NCBI RefSeq assembly: GCF_041549525.1
Contig: NZ_CP157456.1
Span: 248,001-312,000, forward strand
Direction of reading: 5' to 3'
DNA length: 64,000 bases
From: Paenarthrobacter aurescens
GTDB lineage: Bacteria > Actinomycetota > Actinomycetes > Actinomycetales > Micrococcaceae
A program made the translations under genes and the position numbers. Shown one piece after another: positions 25,259 to 33,436 of this stretch. The notes beneath the pieces are model-generated. The model worked only from the letters and a program-made list of their open reading frames with translations, was not told the DNA's origin and ran no database searches. Numbering within the stretch: position 1 is the stretch's first letter; the number at the start of each line of letters is the position of its first letter.

Positions 25259-25336
25259 GCGTCATACTTGTCTTAAAAGCGACTCTAGGCAGACGCTGCA
25301 CTCCGGAATATCCACTTGGCGCGGGGATCATCCGAA
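25259..25336. repeat. Duplicated 78-bp regulatory element, copy B
   Basis: Second copy, offset exactly 270 bases from copy A and in the same orientation. On the minus strand it lies about 43 bases upstream of the 49-codon ORF; on the plus strand it ends 54 bases before the AraC-family gene. The left arm of the copy A palindrome is not conserved here. It probably holds a binding site for the adjacent AraC regulator. Confidence 0.75.
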
Positions 25337-25390
25337 AGGCGAAAAGCTCCAAAAACCGTGTGACGCAATTACCCGTGAAGTAGGTGGCGG

Positions 25391-26359
25391 ATGGTCAGGA
25401 TTCTTGCCCGGGATGTTCTCCGGGGACAGCCAACAACGGCCACAAGCAACGTGGATGAGGCGCATGCCAAGATTGCGGAGTTGTTCTGCAGCCACGAGCT
25501 CGCCCCGCGGACACGCGCATCCCTGATGGACATGAAGCTGCGTTCCTTGCACCGTGGCGATGTTGGGATCGAATTCCTGGACTACGGGGCCGACGTTCGG
25601 ATTGAACCCGAGGGCCTGCAGGATTTCCATCTGGTCCAGATCCCGCTGGCCGGGCACGCTTCCATGCAGGTGGGTGCACGCACCGTGGAATCCAGTCCAC
25701 GCATGGCTACGGTGCCGCCGATCGACCGCCCGTTTTCCATGAGTTGGGACGGCGGTAGCCCTCATTTGATTGTCTACGTGAGGCGCTCCGCGCTGGAGCG
25801 GGTGGCAGGGCAGCTGTATGGCGACAGCGCCGTGGACCTTGGCTACGGCATGGACCTTTCAGGTGCCGCCGGCCGCGCATTCTTGAGGTCCGTCGTCGAG
25901 CTTCATGACGACATGATCAGCCAGCCACAGTCCGCGGCTCCCGCCTTTGTGCAGGGGCTGTTGGCGGACAGCATGGTGTCGCGTTTGTTGATGGCCATGG
26001 AGCCGCCCGGCGAGGATGCCCGGGACGCAGATTCCGAGAGTCGCCTGGTCCGCGAATGCCGGGAGCTGCTGGAAAAGCATGCTTTCGAGGAACTCACCGT
26101 GCCGGACATCGCCGAGTGCTTGGGTGTATCAGTCCGAACGCTGCAAACGGCCCTCCGGGCGGAAACCGGAGCGACGCCGTCGGAGCTGTTGCGCAGTATC
26201 CGGCTGGACCGTGCCCGGGAGATGCTTCTCGAGGCGAACCCCCGCGAGCAGAGCGTCACGGCCGTGGCTGAACTATGCGGCTTCACGCACCAAGGGCGCT
26301 TCTCTGCGCTCTACGTGAAGGCCTTCGGCGAGCTGCCCAGCGAGAGCCTGCGTCGCTAG
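25391..26359 (+). CDS. AraC-family transcriptional regulator
   Basis: A 322-residue AraC/XylS regulator with an N-terminal AraC-binding-like domain (PF14525 type, about 30-200) and a C-terminal double HTH (about 215-320; VPDIAECLGVSVRTLQTALRAETGATPSELLRSIRLDRARE). It is divergent from the monooxygenase operon, from which it is separated by the two 78-bp elements. Known indole-oxygenase clusters (ind in Cupriavidus) are also controlled by an AraC-type activator, so control of this operon by an aromatic inducer is likely. AGGTGG precedes the ATG at 25391. Confidence 0.92.
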   Translation: MVRILARDVLRGQPTTATSNVDEAHAKIAELFCSHELAPRTRASLMDMKLRSLHRGDVGIEFLDYGADVRIEPEGLQDFHLVQIPLAGHASMQVGARTVESSPRMATVPPIDRPFSMSWDGGSPHLIVYVRRSALERVAGQLYGDSAVDLGYGMDLSGAAGRAFLRSVVELHDDMISQPQSAAPAFVQGLLADSMVSRLLMAMEPPGEDARDADSESRLVRECRELLEKHAFEELTVPDIAECLGVSVRTLQTALRAETGATPSELLRSIRLDRAREMLLEANPREQSVTAVAELCGFTHQGRFSALYVKAFGELPSESLRR

Positions 26360-26384
26360 GCAAGGGCATCTGCAGCCGCGGAGA

Positions 26385-27533
26385 TCATTGTGAATCGCGC
26401 AGAATGCGGGGCAGGAATCCCAGCCGATCCAGCTCCCGAACCAGGAGGGGTGTTAGCTCACTCGGGGCGAGGCGAAGCCGGTAGGATCTCTTGCCTTCCG
26501 CCACCGGTTCAATGACTCCGCGGTCCAAGAGTTTTCGAATGTCTTGGCTTCGTGTCGCGGCTGAGCCCGTGAACGCTGTACTAAGGTCTCCCGCCTTCAC
26601 TTCGACTCTGCGCGCGATGATTTTCAAGGCGAGGGCTTCTTCTCGGGTAAAGCGCGATGACGCAAGGCCTCTTTCGATAGCGGGAATCAGGAGACCTTCC
26701 GTGACGAAGTCCTTGTTGCCGAGTTTCACCAATCTGCTGAGGTCCGTCAACAATCCTTCCAAGACGTAATTCGACCAGCGAATCAAAGATTCGGGTTCAA
26801 GGGAGTCGGCGTCTTCGAGCCGTTCGTAGTAGAGGTCGCGGTTCTCCCCAAACACGGCCGTTGGGTTGAGGGCTCCGTATCCAGCGGCGTCGGAGAACCC
26901 TTGCTGTCGCATGGCTGCGTACGTCAGGAGTCTCCCGACTCGACCGTTCCCATTGCCGAAAGGATGAATCCAGACGAACCGATGGTGGGCAAGTGCGATC
27001 TTGAGCAACTCATAGTTCTGATCCACATCTTCATTGATGAAGTCCAGGAGTGCCGTCATGTCACCGTGCACGCTCCCCGGCGGTGGGGGTCGGTGCGACG
27101 AGCCACTGATGATGACATCGGCGAGTCTGTAAGCGCCAGGCGTGCGGTCCCCTTCGCGTTCTAAGCCGGTAACGGATATGCGGTGCAGCTCCCGGACGAA
27201 CCCATGCGTCAGTGCCGTCCCCCGGTCAATGGCGGAGTCGACGAAGGCTGTTGCTTCTTGAAGCTGGACAATTTCTTGGACCCCATCGTCCGTCGCGACG
27301 TCAGTGCGGTGCGCGTGCTGAACACCGGCAACAGCATCGACAATTGACGTGCGGTTGCCTTCGATACGTGCGCTCATGATGCTCGACAGCAACTGAAACA
27401 GAGTGCGGAGCTGCGCGAAGACCTCGGGAGGGGTGGTTCCTTCCCCTAAAGCTGCGCGAACCCGTTCAAGTTGGATGATGGCTTTCGCCAACGGAGAGCT
27501 AAAGGGAAACTCGGGAAACTCAAGTGGTCTCAC
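26385..27533 (-). CDS. Fic-family protein (AMP transferase type, self-inhibited class II)
   Basis: A 382-residue Fic-domain protein. The active motif HPFGNGNGR is complete at residues 190-198, which supports AMP (or other NMP) transfer to a Ser/Thr/Tyr of a target protein. An N-terminal inhibitory helix with SARIEGN (54-60) marks it as class II, where the Glu blocks ATP binding, so no separate antitoxin is needed. The C-terminal ~90 residues look like a winged helix. The start is uncertain: GTG 27533 is chosen because family members begin with RPLxF-like sequence; a TTG at 27626 is possible. AT-richer surroundings suggest acquisition by transfer. Confidence 0.85.
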   Translation of the reverse strand: MRPLEFPEFPFSSPLAKAIIQLERVRAALGEGTTPPEVFAQLRTLFQLLSSIMSARIEGNRTSIVDAVAGVQHAHRTDVATDDGVQEIVQLQEATAFVDSAIDRGTALTHGFVRELHRISVTGLEREGDRTPGAYRLADVIISGSSHRPPPPGSVHGDMTALLDFINEDVDQNYELLKIALAHHRFVWIHPFGNGNGRVGRLLTYAAMRQQGFSDAAGYGALNPTAVFGENRDLYYERLEDADSLEPESLIRWSNYVLEGLLTDLSRLVKLGNKDFVTEGLLIPAIERGLASSRFTREEALALKIIARRVEVKAGDLSTAFTGSAATRSQDIRKLLDRGVIEPVAEGKRSYRLRLAPSELTPLLVRELDRLGFLPRILRDSQ

Positions 27534-27645
27534 GCGCAGAACTTTCGAAGGGCGACAGCAACAATTAAGAGCATGAGGCAATTCTGCCGTAAAAATCAAG
27601 GATTCTCTGATCCCGCACCAGTGCAAGATTTAAATCAGCTGCGCC

Positions 27646-27662
27646 CAACACTTAAGGTGTTG
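27646..27662. promoter_or_regulatory. Inverted repeat between the GntR and Fic genes
   Basis: CAACAC-TTAAG-GTGTTG lies just after the GntR stop and upstream of the Fic gene on the same strand. It could be an operator for fic or a weak terminator for the GntR gene; there is no T-run. Confidence 0.3.
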
Positions 27663-27670
27663 CCTGCCTG

Positions 27671-28372
27671 TCACGCCTCCAGCACGTACGTCTTCAGATC
27701 GTCCAGCGTCTGCTGCATGTGGGCGTCCATGGCGAGCCGCGCTTCCTGCGGATTGCGCGATTCCAAAGCGGCGGCGATCTTCCGGTGATGGCCGATCGCG
27801 TGTTCCTGGATCTCGGGGAACGCTGAAGTCTCGGCGCGCCGGGCCTCCAGTACCCTGTGCAGGGGTTCGAAAAGCACTGCCACAAAGACGTTGCCGGAAG
27901 CGTGCAGTATGACGTCGTGAAAGGCGAGGTCAGCTTCCACAAACCCTGCGAGGTCGTTGACTTCGTGCGAGGCTTGCATCTTTTCCACGTGGCCCCGGAG
28001 TGCGGCGAGCTCGTCATCGGAGATGCGTTCGGCGGCCAGTTCGCAAGCGCCGGTTTCGAGCATCCTGCGGAGCTCGATCAGTTGGATCGCAGCGGCCGCG
28101 TCCTTGGTTCCTTCGGAGGCGGCACGCAGCACGGCTTCCAAGGATGCCCACTGATTGAGGGGGTTGACGAAGGTTCCGCGGCCGCGTTCGACGCTGAGAA
28201 TCCGCTGCGCCTCGAGCGTTTTCATGGCCTCGCGCACGGTCATGCGGCTTACCTCGTGTTTGGCGCTGAGCTCCAGCTCGCCCGGTACAACCGTTCCGGG
28301 CGGAAACTCGCCCGCGATGATGCGGTCCAGCAGCTCATCAGCGACGACGCCCACCAGCGACTTACGTGCCAT
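27671..28372 (-). CDS. FadR-type GntR regulator
   Basis: A 233-residue regulator with a winged HTH (about 5-70; LSAKHEVSRMTVREAMKTLEAQRILSVERGRGTFV) and an FCD sensor domain (about 85-222). The metal-ligand pattern of FCD domains is visible as D148, H152, H195/H196 and H218, so the effector is probably a carboxylate bound to metal. A GATGTC-N-GACATC palindrome stands 63 bases upstream and again before the DUF1537 kinase operon. It is therefore the likely autoregulated repressor of four-carbon acid-sugar use. Confidence 0.92.
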   Translation of the reverse strand: MARKSLVGVVADELLDRIIAGEFPPGTVVPGELELSAKHEVSRMTVREAMKTLEAQRILSVERGRGTFVNPLNQWASLEAVLRAASEGTKDAAAAIQLIELRRMLETGACELAAERISDDELAALRGHVEKMQASHEVNDLAGFVEADLAFHDVILHASGNVFVAVLFEPLHRVLEARRAETSAFPEIQEHAIGHHRKIAAALESRNPQEARLAMDAHMQQTLDDLKTYVLEA

Positions 28373-28434
28373 GTATCCCCATTTCCTGTACTTCTGACCG
28401 CCCGGCTCCCCTTGGATTTCCCTCGGGACGGGTG

Positions 28435-28447
28435 GATGTCAGACATC
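28435..28447. promoter_or_regulatory. GntR operator candidate 1
   Basis: GATGTCAGACATC is a perfect 6-bp-arm palindrome upstream of the GntR gene (63 bases from its start) and immediately after the stop of the hydrolase gene. The same site in inverted sense occurs at 29378-29390. Size and symmetry are typical of FadR-type operators. Confidence 0.75.
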
Positions 28448-29308
28448 TTACGCTGGCGGTGGCCAGCTTGTTTCCCAAAACTCAGTGAGTGCCTGTGCGC
28501 ATTGTTCGGGCTGTTCCCAGTGGACGTTATGGCCGGCGCCCGGGATGGCTTGCAGCTGGCGATCCGGGTTTTCGGCCACGAATGCGCGCATTTGTTCCAT
28601 GGGGCGCACCTGATCTCCAGTCCCGGCAATCACCAGCAGTGGCGCGTGGACGCGCCCCGGCACTGAAGGTTCGACGCCGGACATGGCCGCCACAGCGCTG
28701 GCGGACAGAACCTGGACGGGCGTTTTGAACCCTGCGCTGAGCCGCACCATGTCTGCTGCGGACAGATCCCCGTACCAAGCGTGCATGAGCTTTGCTATGG
28801 TCCCGGAATCGAAGAATCCTTGGTCCAGTTGCGAGTTGAGCACTGTTTTGAACCCCTGATTCTGCGGCACCGGCGCCATGCCCACCAGGGTCAGTGAGGC
28901 CACCAGATCGGGACGGGCTGCAGCGAGTGTCAACGAAACACTGCCGCCCATCGAATGTCCCACCAGATGCACGGCAGGCCGGCCTGCGGGCGCGGCACTC
29001 CGGGCGGCGGGCGCGGCACTTCGGCCCGCGGGCGCGGCACTCCGGGCGTCGAGGGCTGCTGCCACCGAAGCCGCTGCCGAGTCCAAGGTCCATTCGAAGT
29101 CCGGCGGCAATTCCTCGCCCGGGTGGTAGCCGGGGAGGTCCACGATCCAGACCTCGCGGCCGGCGTCGAGCAGTTTCCTGGCGAGGGGTTCCCAGTACAC
29201 GGAACCGGACGCCCAGCCGTGGATCAGCACTGCGGGAACCGGCTGACCTGCGGGAATGGCAGGCGTGAGGACGTTCACGAACGGGAGCGGAACAGCGCTG
29301 TCAGCCAT
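28448..29308 (-). CDS. Alpha/beta hydrolase
   Basis: A 286-residue alpha/beta-hydrolase-fold protein (PF00561/PF12697). The oxyanion region LIHGWASGS is at 28-36, the nucleophile elbow GHSMGG places Ser at 119, and the catalytic His is in PGAGHNVHWEQP near residue 263. A 7-residue low-complexity repeat (RSAAPAG three times, 89-109) lies just before the nucleophile strand, an unusual insertion. It is divergent from the DUF1537 operon, sharing its operator region, so it may act on a lactone or ester of the same acid sugars. The substrate is unknown. Confidence 0.88.
   Translation of the reverse strand: MADSAVPLPFVNVLTPAIPAGQPVPAVLIHGWASGSVYWEPLARKLLDAGREVWIVDLPGYHPGEELPPDFEWTLDSAAASVAAALDARSAAPAGRSAAPAARSAAPAGRPAVHLVGHSMGGSVSLTLAAARPDLVASLTLVGMAPVPQNQGFKTVLNSQLDQGFFDSGTIAKLMHAWYGDLSAADMVRLSAGFKTPVQVLSASAVAAMSGVEPSVPGRVHAPLLVIAGTGDQVRPMEQMRAFVAENPDRQLQAIPGAGHNVHWEQPEQCAQALTEFWETSWPPPA
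28986..29048. repeat. Intragenic 21-bp tandem repeat, three units
   Basis: Three 21-bp units starting GCGGGCGCGGCACT encode RSAAPAG-like heptapeptides inside the alpha/beta hydrolase. The frame is kept because the unit is a multiple of three, so copy number could vary without disrupting the gene. Confidence 0.85.
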
Positions 29309-29377
29309 CCACCCAGCCTAGTGATGCGCAGCACCTTGCGCGGTCAAGAGCCGTGTGTCACACTAATTCAAATGTTA

Positions 29378-29390
29378 GATGTCTGACATC
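29378..29390. promoter_or_regulatory. GntR operator candidate 2
   Basis: GATGTCTGACATC, the same 13-base palindrome as at 28435, stands 48 bases before the kinase gene (GTG 29438) and 70 bases before the divergent hydrolase start. It probably controls both directions. Confidence 0.78.
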
Positions 29391-29437
29391 TTACATTCAT
29401 CAAACCGCTACAGAGATTTCCCACGATGGAGTGCACA

Positions 29438-30940
29438 GTGACCCTTGAAGCCGACGTTCTGGCCGCCTTCCCGGCGGAAGTGCAGATTCCTGCTCAGTTG
29501 GTTGCCGACGCCGTTGCGGCGTCCTCGGCAACGTCTCCCCGCGTCCTGGTAGTCCTCGACGACGACCCCACCGGCACGCAATCCGTCGCGGATCTGGCCG
29601 TGCTCACCCGCTGGGACGTCGCGGACTTCACCTGGGCTTTCACCCACATCCGTGAGAACCAGACCAAGCCTGCTGTCTACGTCCTCACCAACACCCGCAG
29701 CCTCGACCCGGCCGAAGCTGCGGCGCGCAACGAGGAAATCGTCCGCAATGCAGTGGCGGCAGCAACGCCGGCAGGTTTGGCGCTGGGTTTCGTCAGCCGC
29801 AGCGACTCCACCCTCCGCGGCCACTACCCGCTGGAACCGGACGTCATCGCCGCCACCGTGGCCGCCGAGACCGGCGAAGCCACCGACGGTGTGGTGATCG
29901 TTCCAGCATTCCCCGACGCCGGCCGCGTCACCATCGGCGGTGTGCACTACATGCGTGGCGACTCCGGCTCCCTCACCCCTGTTGCGGAGACGGAATTCGC
30001 CAAGGACGCGAGCTTCGGTTACGCCAACTCCGAGATGGCCAAGTATGTGGAGGAGAAGTCGCAGGGCCGGTTCCCGGCCAGCGATGTGATCGTCCTGGAC
30101 CTGAACATCATCCGCGCCGGAGCGTCAGCGCAAGATCCCACCATCTCCGCCAAAGCGATCGCCGACGCCTTGGAATCCGCCACCAACTCCACGCCGATCG
30201 TGGCCGACATCGTCACCGAGAACGACTTCCGTGCCCTCGCCCTGGGCTTGGAGGAAGCAGAACGCCGCGGCAAGAAACTCCTCTACCGCGTTGGTCCGCC
30301 CTTCGTCCGCGGACGCATCGGTCAGGAAATCCGTACGGCCCTGACGTCCGAAGAAGCTTTCGCAGGCAACACTCCCTCCACAGCCGGGGGCTTGATTGTG
30401 GTGGGCTCCCACGTTGGCGTCACCACCAGGCAACTCAATGACCTCACAGCCGCGCACAGCTCGGCCCGGACCATCGAAATTGACGTTGAGAAACTGATCG
30501 CCGGTACCCAAACCGCCGGCGAAGCGGAAGCCGATGTCTACATCGAATCCGTCGTGTCCGACGTCGTTGAAGCCCTCCGCAAGGGCGACGTGATTGTCCA
30601 CACCAGCCGCCTGCTCATCAAAACCGATGACGCCGCAGCCAGCCTGAAGATTGCCCGCACCGTCTCGGCCGCCGTCGTCGCAGTGGTGAACCGGACGCTG
30701 AAGACCTTCCCACCGCGGTTTGTGATCGCCAAGGGCGGTATTACGTCCTCGGACGTGGCCGCGCACGGCTTGGAAATCCGCCACGCCATTGTCCGCGGCC
30801 CCATGCTCCCGGGCATCGTCTCGCTGTGGGAGCCGGTGGACGGCCCCGCAAAGGGCATTCCATACATCGTCTTCGCCGGCAACGTGGGCGACGACCAGTC
30901 CTTGACGCACGTCACCCGCAAGCTCAGCGCCACTTTCTGA
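29438..30940 (+). CDS. Four-carbon acid sugar kinase (DUF1537 family)
   Basis: A 500-residue DUF1537 kinase, which phosphorylates threonate, erythronate or related oxidised acid sugars with ATP. The N-terminal substrate domain has VLVVLDDDPTGTQSVADLAV near residue 33, and the C-terminal nucleotide domain has GGLIVVGSHVGVTTRQ and FVIAKGGITSSDVAAHGL. It opens the operon kinase-dehydrogenase-GntP permease-aldolase, the set described for threonate/erythronate catabolism. GTG 29438 is chosen because GGAG sits 7 bases before it; an in-frame ATG at 29426 lacks a ribosome site. Substrate stereochemistry cannot be read here. Confidence 0.92.
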   Translation: MTLEADVLAAFPAEVQIPAQLVADAVAASSATSPRVLVVLDDDPTGTQSVADLAVLTRWDVADFTWAFTHIRENQTKPAVYVLTNTRSLDPAEAAARNEEIVRNAVAAATPAGLALGFVSRSDSTLRGHYPLEPDVIAATVAAETGEATDGVVIVPAFPDAGRVTIGGVHYMRGDSGSLTPVAETEFAKDASFGYANSEMAKYVEEKSQGRFPASDVIVLDLNIIRAGASAQDPTISAKAIADALESATNSTPIVADIVTENDFRALALGLEEAERRGKKLLYRVGPPFVRGRIGQEIRTALTSEEAFAGNTPSTAGGLIVVGSHVGVTTRQLNDLTAAHSSARTIEIDVEKLIAGTQTAGEAEADVYIESVVSDVVEALRKGDVIVHTSRLLIKTDDAAASLKIARTVSAAVVAVVNRTLKTFPPRFVIAKGGITSSDVAAHGLEIRHAIVRGPMLPGIVSLWEPVDGPAKGIPYIVFAGNVGDDQSLTHVTRKLSATF

Positions 30941-30963
30941 CAGCAAAATTCAATGGAGACACC

Positions 30964-31866
30964 ATGACCAGCAGCAACTACACCGTCACCGTCCTGGGCC
31001 TCGGCGCCATGGGCCTGCCCATGGCAACCCGGCTCGCGTCCGAGTTGACCGTCCACGGCTTCGACATTGCCGAACCCCGTCTGGAGCTCGCCGCCGCGGC
31101 GGGCATCAAAACCTTTGCTTCAGCCCGCGAAGCTTCGCAGGACGCCGACGCGTTGCTGTTGGCGGTCCGCAATGGCGAACAGCTCAACGATGTCCTCTTC
31201 GGCGAGAACGGTGTGGCCTCGGTGCTGAAGCCGGGCGCCGTGGTGATCCTCGGCAGCACTGTGGGCACGGAAGCCATCCCCGCCACGGTCGCCAAGCTGG
31301 CCGAGTACGGCGTTTCGCTGGTTGACGCTCCGCTGTCCGGCGGCCCCAAGCGTGCCGGCGAAGGTGACCTGCTGATCGTCGTCGGCGCCGAGCCCGAGGC
31401 CCTCGAAAAGGCTCGCCCCGCACTTGAACTGCTGGCCTCCACCCTGAGCATCGTGGGCGACAAGCCCGGTGACGGCCAGGCACTGAAGACCGTCAACCAG
31501 CTCCTGTGCGGCGTCCACATTGCCGCCGCCGCAGAAGCCATGGCCCTCGCAGACGCCCTCGGCCTCGACCAAGCCAAGACCCTCGCCGCGCTGGAAGCAG
31601 GCGCCGCCGGTTCCTTCATGCTTTCCAACCGCGGCCCGCGCATCCTTGAGGCCTACACCGAGGAAGGTGCCGAGGTCCTCAGCCGCCTGGACATCTTCGT
31701 CAAGGACATGGGCATCGTGGGCAAGGCAACCCGGGCCGCCGGCCTCGCCGCACCCGTTGCCGCCGCTGCTGAACAGCTTTACCTTCTCGGCCAGGCCCAG
31801 GGCCTCGCCGCCGCCGACGACTCCGCAGTCATCAAGGTTGTTGCGCCCTCCAAGCGCACCGCCTAA
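30964..31866 (+). CDS. Threonate-type dehydrogenase (beta-hydroxyacid dehydrogenase family)
   Basis: A 300-residue member of the 3-hydroxyisobutyrate/tartronate-semialdehyde reductase family. The Rossmann motif VLGLGAMGLPMATRLA is at residues 9-24, the substrate loop DAPLSGGPKRAGEGDL is at about 123-138, and the catalytic Lys lies in ALKTVNQLL. LtnD-type members oxidise L-threonate or D-erythronate at C2 with NAD, making the substrate for the DUF1537 kinase. GGAG precedes ATG 30964, 23 bases after the kinase stop. The name ltnD would be fitting but rests on context only. Confidence 0.92.
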   Translation: MTSSNYTVTVLGLGAMGLPMATRLASELTVHGFDIAEPRLELAAAAGIKTFASAREASQDADALLLAVRNGEQLNDVLFGENGVASVLKPGAVVILGSTVGTEAIPATVAKLAEYGVSLVDAPLSGGPKRAGEGDLLIVVGAEPEALEKARPALELLASTLSIVGDKPGDGQALKTVNQLLCGVHIAAAAEAMALADALGLDQAKTLAALEAGAAGSFMLSNRGPRILEAYTEEGAEVLSRLDIFVKDMGIVGKATRAAGLAAPVAAAAEQLYLLGQAQGLAAADDSAVIKVVAPSKRTA

Positions 31867-31886
31867 CCACTCCCAACAAAGAACCC

Positions 31887-31920
31887 GCGACGACGGCGGT
31901 CCCCCCTTCGCCGTCGTCGC
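31887..31920. terminator. Strong hairpin inside the acid-sugar operon
   Basis: A perfect 12-bp stem GCGACGACGGCG / CGCCGTCGTCGC with a 10-base loop lies between the dehydrogenase and permease genes. It lacks a T-run, so it may attenuate transcription or protect the upstream mRNA end to set expression ratios. Confidence 0.6.
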
Positions 31921-31969
31921 CACCTCCGCCGGTCTTCCCTAGACTGGTATGTCAAAGGAGACACCCCCA

Positions 31970-33436
31970 ATGAATCCCCTCGTTAACTCGTTGATGGTTC
32001 AGGCGGCCGACGCCCCCGCCATCAAGCCCGCAGTGGAGCTGGGAACACCGCTTCTGCTGACCATCGCTGCGGCCGGTATCGCACTTTTGCTGGTGCTGAT
32101 CATCCGCTTCAAGATCCAGGCTTTCGTAGCCCTGTTGGCCGTCAGCATCCTGGTGGGCGTCGCAGCCCAGATTCCGCTCAAGGACATCTTCACCGTGGTG
32201 ACCACGGGCGTTGGCAGCACCATGGGCAAGGTGGCGTTGCTGATCGCCCTCGGAGCCATCCTCGGCCGCATGATCGAGGTATCCGGTGGAGTGCAGTCGC
32301 TGGCCACCCACTTCACGGAGAAGCTCGGAGCCAAGCGCGTTGCTGTCGCTTTGACGGCCGTGGGCTTCCTGGTGGCCATCCCCGTGTTCTTCGAGGTTGG
32401 CGTGATCGTCCTGGTCCCCATCGTCTACGCCTTCGCCAAGATCGCGAACGTTCACCCCATCAAGTTCGGCCTGCCCATGGCCGGCATCATGCTCTCCATC
32501 CACGTTGCAGTCCCTCCGCACCCGGGCATCGTGGCCGGCGCCGGCGTCTTTGGCGCGGACATCGGACTCATCACCATGATCTCGCTGATCATCTGCATCC
32601 CCCTCGGGTTCCTGTCCTACTGGGTTGCCAGCATCATGAACCGCAAGGACTACGAGCTTCTCCCCGGAGTGAAGCAGCAGGTGGAAGAATTCGGCTCCGA
32701 ATCCCTGGTCCACGTGGGCCACGATGGTCCCGGCGCCCGTGCGATCGCACCTCCCCGTCCCGGCCTGATCATGTTCCTGATCGCCGCACCCATCGCCCAG
32801 ATCCTCCTCGGCACGGTCGGCACACTGACCATCCCCAAGGACAACTACTGGTACGGCGTGGCCGCGTTCATCGGCAACCCGTTCTTCGCACTCCTGGTCG
32901 CTGTGGCCCTCTCCTTCTTCCTGTTGGCTGTACGCCGCAACTGGTCCCTCAAGGAAACCGGCGAAATCTTCGAAGGCGCACTGCCTCCCATCGCGTCCAT
33001 CCTCATGGTGGTTGCGGCCGGTGGCGTGTTCGGCGAAGTCCTCCGCACCTCGGGCATCGGCGCCGCGCTGTCCCACACGCTGGACAGCCTTGGCCTTCCG
33101 GTGATTGTGCTCGGATTCATCATCTCCTTGGCCCTCCGCGCCGCGCAGGGTTCGGCCACGGTGGCAATCGTGACCACCACGGGCCTGCTCACCTCCGCTG
33201 TGATGGAAGGCGGCTACTCGCCAGCCCAGATCGCCGTAATTGTTATCGCCATCGGTTTCGGCTCGCTGGGGCTGTCCCACGTCACTGACGCGGGCTTCTG
33301 GACCGTGATCCGCTATTACGGCCTCACGGTTTCCGACGGCCTCAAGACCTGGACCGTTCTCACCACCATCCTGGGCCTGGCCGGCTTCGCCCTGACCTAC
33401 GTTGCCTGGATCCTGGTAGGAGGCCTGGCCCACTAA
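31970..33436 (+). CDS. GntP-family gluconate/acid-sugar permease
   Basis: A 488-residue integral membrane transporter of the GntP family (PF02447), with about 12-14 hydrophobic helices beginning at LLLTIAAAGIALLLVLIIRF. Conserved stretches include VAIPVFFEVGVIVLVPI and VAVPPHPGIVAGAGVFGADIG. Members import gluconate, threonate and similar acids by proton symport; here the operon suggests a four-carbon acid sugar. AAGGAG lies 9 bases before ATG 31970, which is preferred to the in-frame ATG 31949. The stop overlaps the aldolase start by one base (TAATG). Confidence 0.93.
   Translation: MNPLVNSLMVQAADAPAIKPAVELGTPLLLTIAAAGIALLLVLIIRFKIQAFVALLAVSILVGVAAQIPLKDIFTVVTTGVGSTMGKVALLIALGAILGRMIEVSGGVQSLATHFTEKLGAKRVAVALTAVGFLVAIPVFFEVGVIVLVPIVYAFAKIANVHPIKFGLPMAGIMLSIHVAVPPHPGIVAGAGVFGADIGLITMISLIICIPLGFLSYWVASIMNRKDYELLPGVKQQVEEFGSESLVHVGHDGPGARAIAPPRPGLIMFLIAAPIAQILLGTVGTLTIPKDNYWYGVAAFIGNPFFALLVAVALSFFLLAVRRNWSLKETGEIFEGALPPIASILMVVAAGGVFGEVLRTSGIGAALSHTLDSLGLPVIVLGFIISLALRAAQGSATVAIVTTTGLLTSAVMEGGYSPAQIAVIVIAIGFGSLGLSHVTDAGFWTVIRYYGLTVSDGLKTWTVLTTILGLAGFALTYVAWILVGGLAH

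Noticed and set aside
24989..25336. CRISPR array or IS remnant
   Set aside because: Only two diverged copies of 78 bp, no regular spacers, no transposase gene and no target-site duplication.
24942..25352. Longer coding frame on the minus strand through the SDR promoter region (24972-25352)
   Set aside because: It runs through both copies of the duplicated regulatory element and lacks a ribosome site; the 49-codon ORF in another frame has a better start.
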